DNA of 7,642 bases, from positions 1-7,642 of the forward strand of contig DYDT01000054.1 in NCBI GenBank assembly GCA_020404485.1, read 5' to 3'. Position numbers and translations under genes: made by a program. Shown here piece by piece: positions 4,388 to 7,642 of this stretch; the stretch's first letter is position 1, and every line of letters begins with the position of its first letter. Source of the DNA: Rickettsia endosymbiont of Diachasma alloeum. GTDB taxonomy: Bacteria > Pseudomonadota > Alphaproteobacteria > Rickettsiales > Rickettsiaceae. Under the pieces are notes generated by a model. The model did no database searches. It was not told the origin of the DNA and worked only from the letters and a program-made list of their open reading frames with translations.

Positions 4388-6817
4388 ATGAACAACCTAC
4401 AACAACAAGCATCTGATCCTGATTATTCTGTGTGGGTGTCGGCGTCTGCCGGCACTGGTAAAACCAAAATCCTAACTGATAGGTTTTTGCGGTTATTAAT
4501 TAAAGGAGTAAATTTTCAAAACATTTTGTGCCTTACTTTTACTAATGCAGCCAGCGTAGAGATGCAGCTAAGAATTAGCAATAAACTCAAAACTTTTTCT
4601 CTTTGCGATTCTCAAAAACTAGAAGAAGAACTTTTCTCAATGAGCGGTCAAAAGCCACTTGCCTTAGAGCTTGAAAATGCAAAAAATCTATATAGTAAAT
4701 TACTCAACAATAATGAACCTCTAAATATCTACACCATTCATGCGTTTTGTCAAAAAATCCTTAAAACTTTCCCTGTAGAAGCTGGTATAACACCAGAATT
4801 TCAGATTCTTGAAGAGACGAAGTTACATGATATTTTTCTACAAATACGAAATGAAATTTATTTAAGTGATGAGCATAATGATTTAATTAAAATTTTATTA
4901 AATCGCTTCCATGAAATAACTTTGCAGGATATTTTTAGTGAGATTATTGACCAAAAAATTAAATTTAAAAAATTATTCTCTTATAAAACTATTCCGGCAG
5001 AAATACATAATAAGCGACTAGCACTATCCGAGCTAAATAATATCTATGATAAGGTAAAAAATTTATTTGCAGATTACGATTTAGAAATAGAACCAAAAGA
5101 ACTATTTTTTACTAAAGATGGAAAAAAACGTAAAAGCCTTTTATCAAAAGAGCTAGCCCAGAAACATCCTAAATTGCTGTTAGAGTTAGAGAAGCTAACA
5201 TCTCAAATTTATAAATTAGACGAAGAATATCGCATAGAAGAGCTAGAATATCATACTAATTTACTTTCTAAACTTGCTTATATTTTACTAGAAAAATATA
5301 AAAAATTTAAAGAAGAAAATAACTTGCTTGATTATGATGATTTAATTTACCATACCGAAAAATTATTCCAGAATAAGGCTATACATGAGTGGTTATTGCA
5401 TAAGCTTGAAAGCGAGATTGATCATATACTTGTCGACGAAGCACAAGATACAAGCCGTGAACAATGGAATATAATCACCACTCTAATAACCGAGTTTAAT
5501 AGACCTGATAGTAGTATTTTTATCGTTGGGGATGACAAGCAATCTATATATAGCTTTCAAGGTGCTGATCTTGCAAATTTTAATTTAGTGAATGAGAAAT
5601 TACAAACGAATCTCGCTAAAGCAAATAAAAAATTTAAGAATATTACGCTTGAATATTCTTATAGATCATGCGGCGAAATTTTACAATTTACTCATCAAGT
5701 TTTTAAATATATAAAAGCTCATTACCCTACACTTTTCTTGTCCGATAATCCGGTAATTTCTGCATTTCGTACACATACTGGTTCTGTAACGATTTGGTCT
5801 TTGATGACAAGCGAAAAACAAGAAGAACTTTTTTGGGCATTGCCACAAGATTATGCCAACACTCTTTCGTCAGCTGATTTACTTGTAGAAAAAATTGTTA
5901 GCTTCATAAAGGAAAAAATAGCTAGCAAAGAAATTCTGCCCTCGACCGGTAATCCTATATCCGAAAAAGATTTTATGATTTTGGTAAGAAAGCGAGATGA
6001 ATTTAGCAATAATTTGATAAAAGAGCTTAACAAAGCTAAACTTAAAGTTAAGGCAAGCGATAAAGTAAATCTTAAAGAGCATTTGCCTATAATGGATTTA
6101 ATTTCGGTAGCTAAATTTGTACTTTTACCTTACGACGATTTAAATCTTGCAGCCTTACTTAAATCACCGATTATCGGCATTAGCGAGCAGCAATTATATG
6201 AACTTTTAATGAATAAACACGATGAAAGTTTGTGGGAAAATCTATCCTCACATTTGGATATCTATAATAGTCTTACTTCTTTTATTGAGCTTTATCAAAA
6301 TTCCACTCTCGATAATTTTTTCAATTTAATCGTGAATACTCTAAATTTACATGTTGATGACATGGTAAATGAGCTGCTAACACTAAGCAGTAATTACGCA
6401 AATGATATGGATAATTCGCTGCAAAGCTTTGTAGCTTGGTTTGAGAATAACGATATTTGGATTAAATGCGATATGGAGCATTCCGATAAAATAAGAGTGA
6501 TGACAGTACATGGCTCCAAAGGCTTGGAAGCCCCAATTGTTATATTATGCGACTCCACTACCCTACCTATAAGCAGTAGTAAATTTATTTGGCATGATAA
6601 TGGGGACATGTCTTTTTCTGCTAATACTGCTGACACTCCTGAATTTTTACAAAAAATGAAAGACGCAGAAAAGTTAAAGGATTTACAAGAATATATAAGA
6701 CTGCTCTACGTTGCAATGACTAGGGCTAAAGATCATTTAATTATATGTGGTTTTAGTAACAAACCACATATCCCTAAAAACTGTTGGTATAACATAACTA
6801 AAAATTTATTCAATTAA
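4388..6817 (+). CDS. addA: AddA-type SF1A DNA helicase lacking the C-terminal nuclease domain
   Basis: AddA is the helicase-nuclease subunit that, with AddB, processes double-strand breaks for RecA loading. From this start the protein has 809 aa. Helicase motifs are all present: ASAGTGKT (Walker A, 19-26), LTFTNAASVEM (49-59), IHAFC (117-121), LVDEAQDTSREQW (Walker B, 348-360), GDDKQSIYSFQGAD (381-394), YSYRS (423-427), TVHGSKGLE (706-714) and LLYVAMTRAKDHL (motif VI, 772-784). Only 25 residues follow motif VI, whereas alphaproteobacterial AddA proteins are usually about 1100-1200 aa and end in a RecB-type nuclease. No nuclease motif is visible before the next gene. The frame is open back to an ATG at 4304, but that ATG lies in an inverted repeat and the extra 28 residues look unlike the family, so 4388 is preferred. 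It could be called a UvrD/RecB-like helicase. I see no addB partner. Confidence 0.85.
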   Translation: MNNLQQQASDPDYSVWVSASAGTGKTKILTDRFLRLLIKGVNFQNILCLTFTNAASVEMQLRISNKLKTFSLCDSQKLEEELFSMSGQKPLALELENAKNLYSKLLNNNEPLNIYTIHAFCQKILKTFPVEAGITPEFQILEETKLHDIFLQIRNEIYLSDEHNDLIKILLNRFHEITLQDIFSEIIDQKIKFKKLFSYKTIPAEIHNKRLALSELNNIYDKVKNLFADYDLEIEPKELFFTKDGKKRKSLLSKELAQKHPKLLLELEKLTSQIYKLDEEYRIEELEYHTNLLSKLAYILLEKYKKFKEENNLLDYDDLIYHTEKLFQNKAIHEWLLHKLESEIDHILVDEAQDTSREQWNIITTLITEFNRPDSSIFIVGDDKQSIYSFQGADLANFNLVNEKLQTNLAKANKKFKNITLEYSYRSCGEILQFTHQVFKYIKAHYPTLFLSDNPVISAFRTHTGSVTIWSLMTSEKQEELFWALPQDYANTLSSADLLVEKIVSFIKEKIASKEILPSTGNPISEKDFMILVRKRDEFSNNLIKELNKAKLKVKASDKVNLKEHLPIMDLISVAKFVLLPYDDLNLAALLKSPIIGISEQQLYELLMNKHDESLWENLSSHLDIYNSLTSFIELYQNSTLDNFFNLIVNTLNLHVDDMVNELLTLSSNYANDMDNSLQSFVAWFENNDIWIKCDMEHSDKIRVMTVHGSKGLEAPIVILCDSTTLPISSSKFIWHDNGDMSFSANTADTPEFLQKMKDAEKLKDLQEYIRLLYVAMTRAKDHLIICGFSNKPHIPKNCWYNITKNLFN

Positions 6818-6820
6818 TAG

Positions 6821-6848
6821 TTGTTTTATTAACATGATATGCTATAAG
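6821..6848 (+). promoter_or_regulatory. Possible promoter of the ankyrin gene
   Basis: TTGTTT (6821-6826), a 16-bp spacer and TATAAG (6843-6848) lie between addA and the ankyrin gene. AT-rich DNA produces such matches easily, so support is weak. Confidence 0.3.
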
Positions 6849-6876
6849 ACGTGCATACAACTTATAGTAGTATTTT

Positions 6877-7248
6877 ATGTGGAAATTTTTTGAGAATAAA
6901 GCAAGAATTAAGATAGATGAATTTAAACAATTACCGCCGCTACACAAAGCGGTTTTGGAAAGTAATATCTCAAATTTAAGGATATATTTACATAGGAAAT
7001 GCGACGTAAACGAGCAAGATATTTACGGCAAAACAGCATTGCATTATGCTTATGCAAAAAAAAATCTTGATATAATAAAGATATTGCTAAAATGTCCAGG
7101 AATAAAAATATGCATAAAAGATAATGATGGTTATACTCCAGTGGATTTAATTTGTTCAACCATAAGTTCATACGTAGTATCATCATTAGAAAATAAAATA
7201 GATGAGGTAGCTAAACTTGGTGAAATACCACATTGTGAGAATGGTTAA
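6877..7248 (+). CDS. Small ankyrin-repeat protein
   Basis: A 123-aa protein with two clear ankyrin repeats and a likely third. Repeat 1 is at about 19-48 (LPPLHKAVLESNISNLRIYL, ending in DVNEQD). Repeat 2 is at about 49-82 (YGKTALHYAYAKKNLDIIK, ending in ICIKD). A partial repeat begins DNDGYTPVDLI (82-92). Ankyrin repeats mediate protein-protein binding; in Rickettsia such proteins are numerous and some are secreted into the host cell. There is no signal peptide or membrane segment, and no enzymatic domain. The partner and function are unknown. It starts 59 nt after addA on the same strand, so co-transcription is possible. The short C-terminal tail (about 100-123) is charged and not recognised. 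It may be a remnant of a longer ankyrin protein. Confidence 0.8.
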   Translation: MWKFFENKARIKIDEFKQLPPLHKAVLESNISNLRIYLHRKCDVNEQDIYGKTALHYAYAKKNLDIIKILLKCPGIKICIKDNDGYTPVDLICSTISSYVVSSLENKIDEVAKLGEIPHCENG

Positions 7249-7328
7249 TATGCTATATAAGAGGTGATTGCTGCATTGATTAACTTTTTTCGTTATGGCA
7301 AAAAGGCATTGTTGCGTGGATCTAGAGT

Positions 7329-7450
7329 CGTCATTGCGAACGAATGAAATGAGCGTGGCAATCTAGAAAAAAATAATAAAAAATGTTATAAAGTTAGCAT
7401 TTTGTACTGGATTGCTTCGTCAATTAATTTGTAATTTTCTCGCAATGACG
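7329..7450. repeat. Rickettsia-type palindromic repeat, copy 3
   Basis: CGTCATTGCGA (7329-7339) is inverted as TCGCAATGACG (7440-7450). The inner parts GCGTGGCAATCTAG and CTGGATTGC are also inverted relative to each other. At 122 bp this is the longest of the three copies. It is preceded by GGCATTGTTGCGTGG (7307-7320), a text also seen next to copy 2. Confidence 0.85.
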
Positions 7451-7482
7451 GAAAAACTGATCTGTATGATTCCAAAAAAACG

Positions 7483-7524
7483 CGTAATAACTTCGTATAG
7501 CATACATTATACGAAGTTATACGA
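7483..7524. other. Second 454 paired-end linker with perfect loxP (assembly artefact)
   Basis: Identical over 42 bp to 176-217 and in the same orientation, with loxP at 7487-7520. It joins a sequence just past palindromic repeat copy 3 to the middle of an IS3-type transposase frame, which is broken exactly at the linker edge. Sequence to the right should be treated as unlinked to the sequence on the left. Confidence 0.93.
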
Positions 7525-7642
7525 GATCCCTATGACATCCAAGATTATTTAACCATTCATAATAACCACTACGTGATACTTTCATAAATTTACACATAGC
7601 AGCAATAGAAAAATTACCTTCATTCTTCTTTATCCACGCGTA
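7525..7642 (-). pseudogene. IS3-family transposase OrfB, N-terminal fragment
   Basis: Read from the window edge on the minus strand, the frame gives YAWIKKNEGNFSIAAMCKFM then KVSRSGYYEWLNNLGCHRD and stops being genomic at the linker. The segment A-M-C-x-x-x-x-V-S-R-S-G-Y-Y-x-W-L is the helix-turn-helix start (HTH_21) of IS3-family OrfB, upstream of the DDE integrase core, which is absent here. Truncation at both ends comes from the window edge and the linker, so whether the genomic copy is intact cannot be judged. Confidence 0.8.

Noticed and set aside
5851..6636. Minus-strand open frames within addA
   Set aside because: Shadows of a long, motif-rich coding frame on the plus strand.
6923..7186. 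87-codon minus-strand frame over the ankyrin gene
   Set aside because: The plus-strand frame carries clear ankyrin repeats; the minus frame shows no family features.
180..7520. A floxed 7.3-kb cassette between two direct loxP sites
   Set aside because: No marker or vector DNA lies between the sites, and the 42-bp extent matches a sequencing linker rather than a cloning design.

Overview
The window is AT-rich and looks like a chromosomal piece of a Rickettsia. The evidence is a circularly permuted two-piece tmRNA with an alphaproteobacterial 'ANDN' tag, a Rickettsia palindromic element of RPE-1 type, three copies of a 'CGTCATTGCGAG...CTCGCAATGACG' palindrome, Surf1, an ankyrin protein, and fragments of IS200/IS605-type and IS3-type insertion sequences. 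The species cannot be fixed from the sequence alone.

Layout. 1-~317 (minus): start of an IS200/IS605-type element, with a left-end hairpin, a start-codon hairpin and the 5' part of a tnpA that carries a nonsense codon. It is split by a 42-bp foreign sequence at 176-217. ~440-1017 (minus): permuted ssrA (tmRNA). The acceptor piece lies at 940-1017, the coding piece at ~440-647, and an RPE fills half of the intervening segment. A good sigma70-type promoter sits at 1024-1052. 1142-3218 (plus): overlapping genes lpxI, coaE and dnaQ (lipid A, coenzyme A, DNA polymerase III proofreading), then a palindromic repeat. 3355-4032 (plus): surf1 (cytochrome oxidase assembly). 4033-4387: a second palindromic repeat, a G9 tract and a 27-bp perfect inverted repeat. 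4388-6817 (plus): an AddA-type SF1 helicase without its usual C-terminal nuclease domain. 6877-7248 (plus): a small ankyrin-repeat protein. 7329-7450: a third palindromic repeat. 7525-7642 (minus): an IS3-type orfB fragment.

Two results matter most. First, identical 42-bp segments at 176-217 and 7483-7524 contain a perfect loxP site and match, as I recall it, the 454 Titanium paired-end linker. They are almost certainly untrimmed library linker, so the sequence order across both points should not be trusted. The reliable continuous block is about 218-7482. Second, the tmRNA can be reconstructed in detail. Its acceptor stem pairs 641-647 with 944-950, its T arm has the loop GGCAGTA, it has an encoded CCA and the tag ANDNYRSVGGSALAVA, and an RPE is inserted directly against the CCA end in the segment removed during maturation.

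The protein-coding genes are ordinary housekeeping genes for an obligate intracellular alphaproteobacterium, apart from the ankyrin gene. I found no CRISPR array, toxin-antitoxin pair or new defence system.
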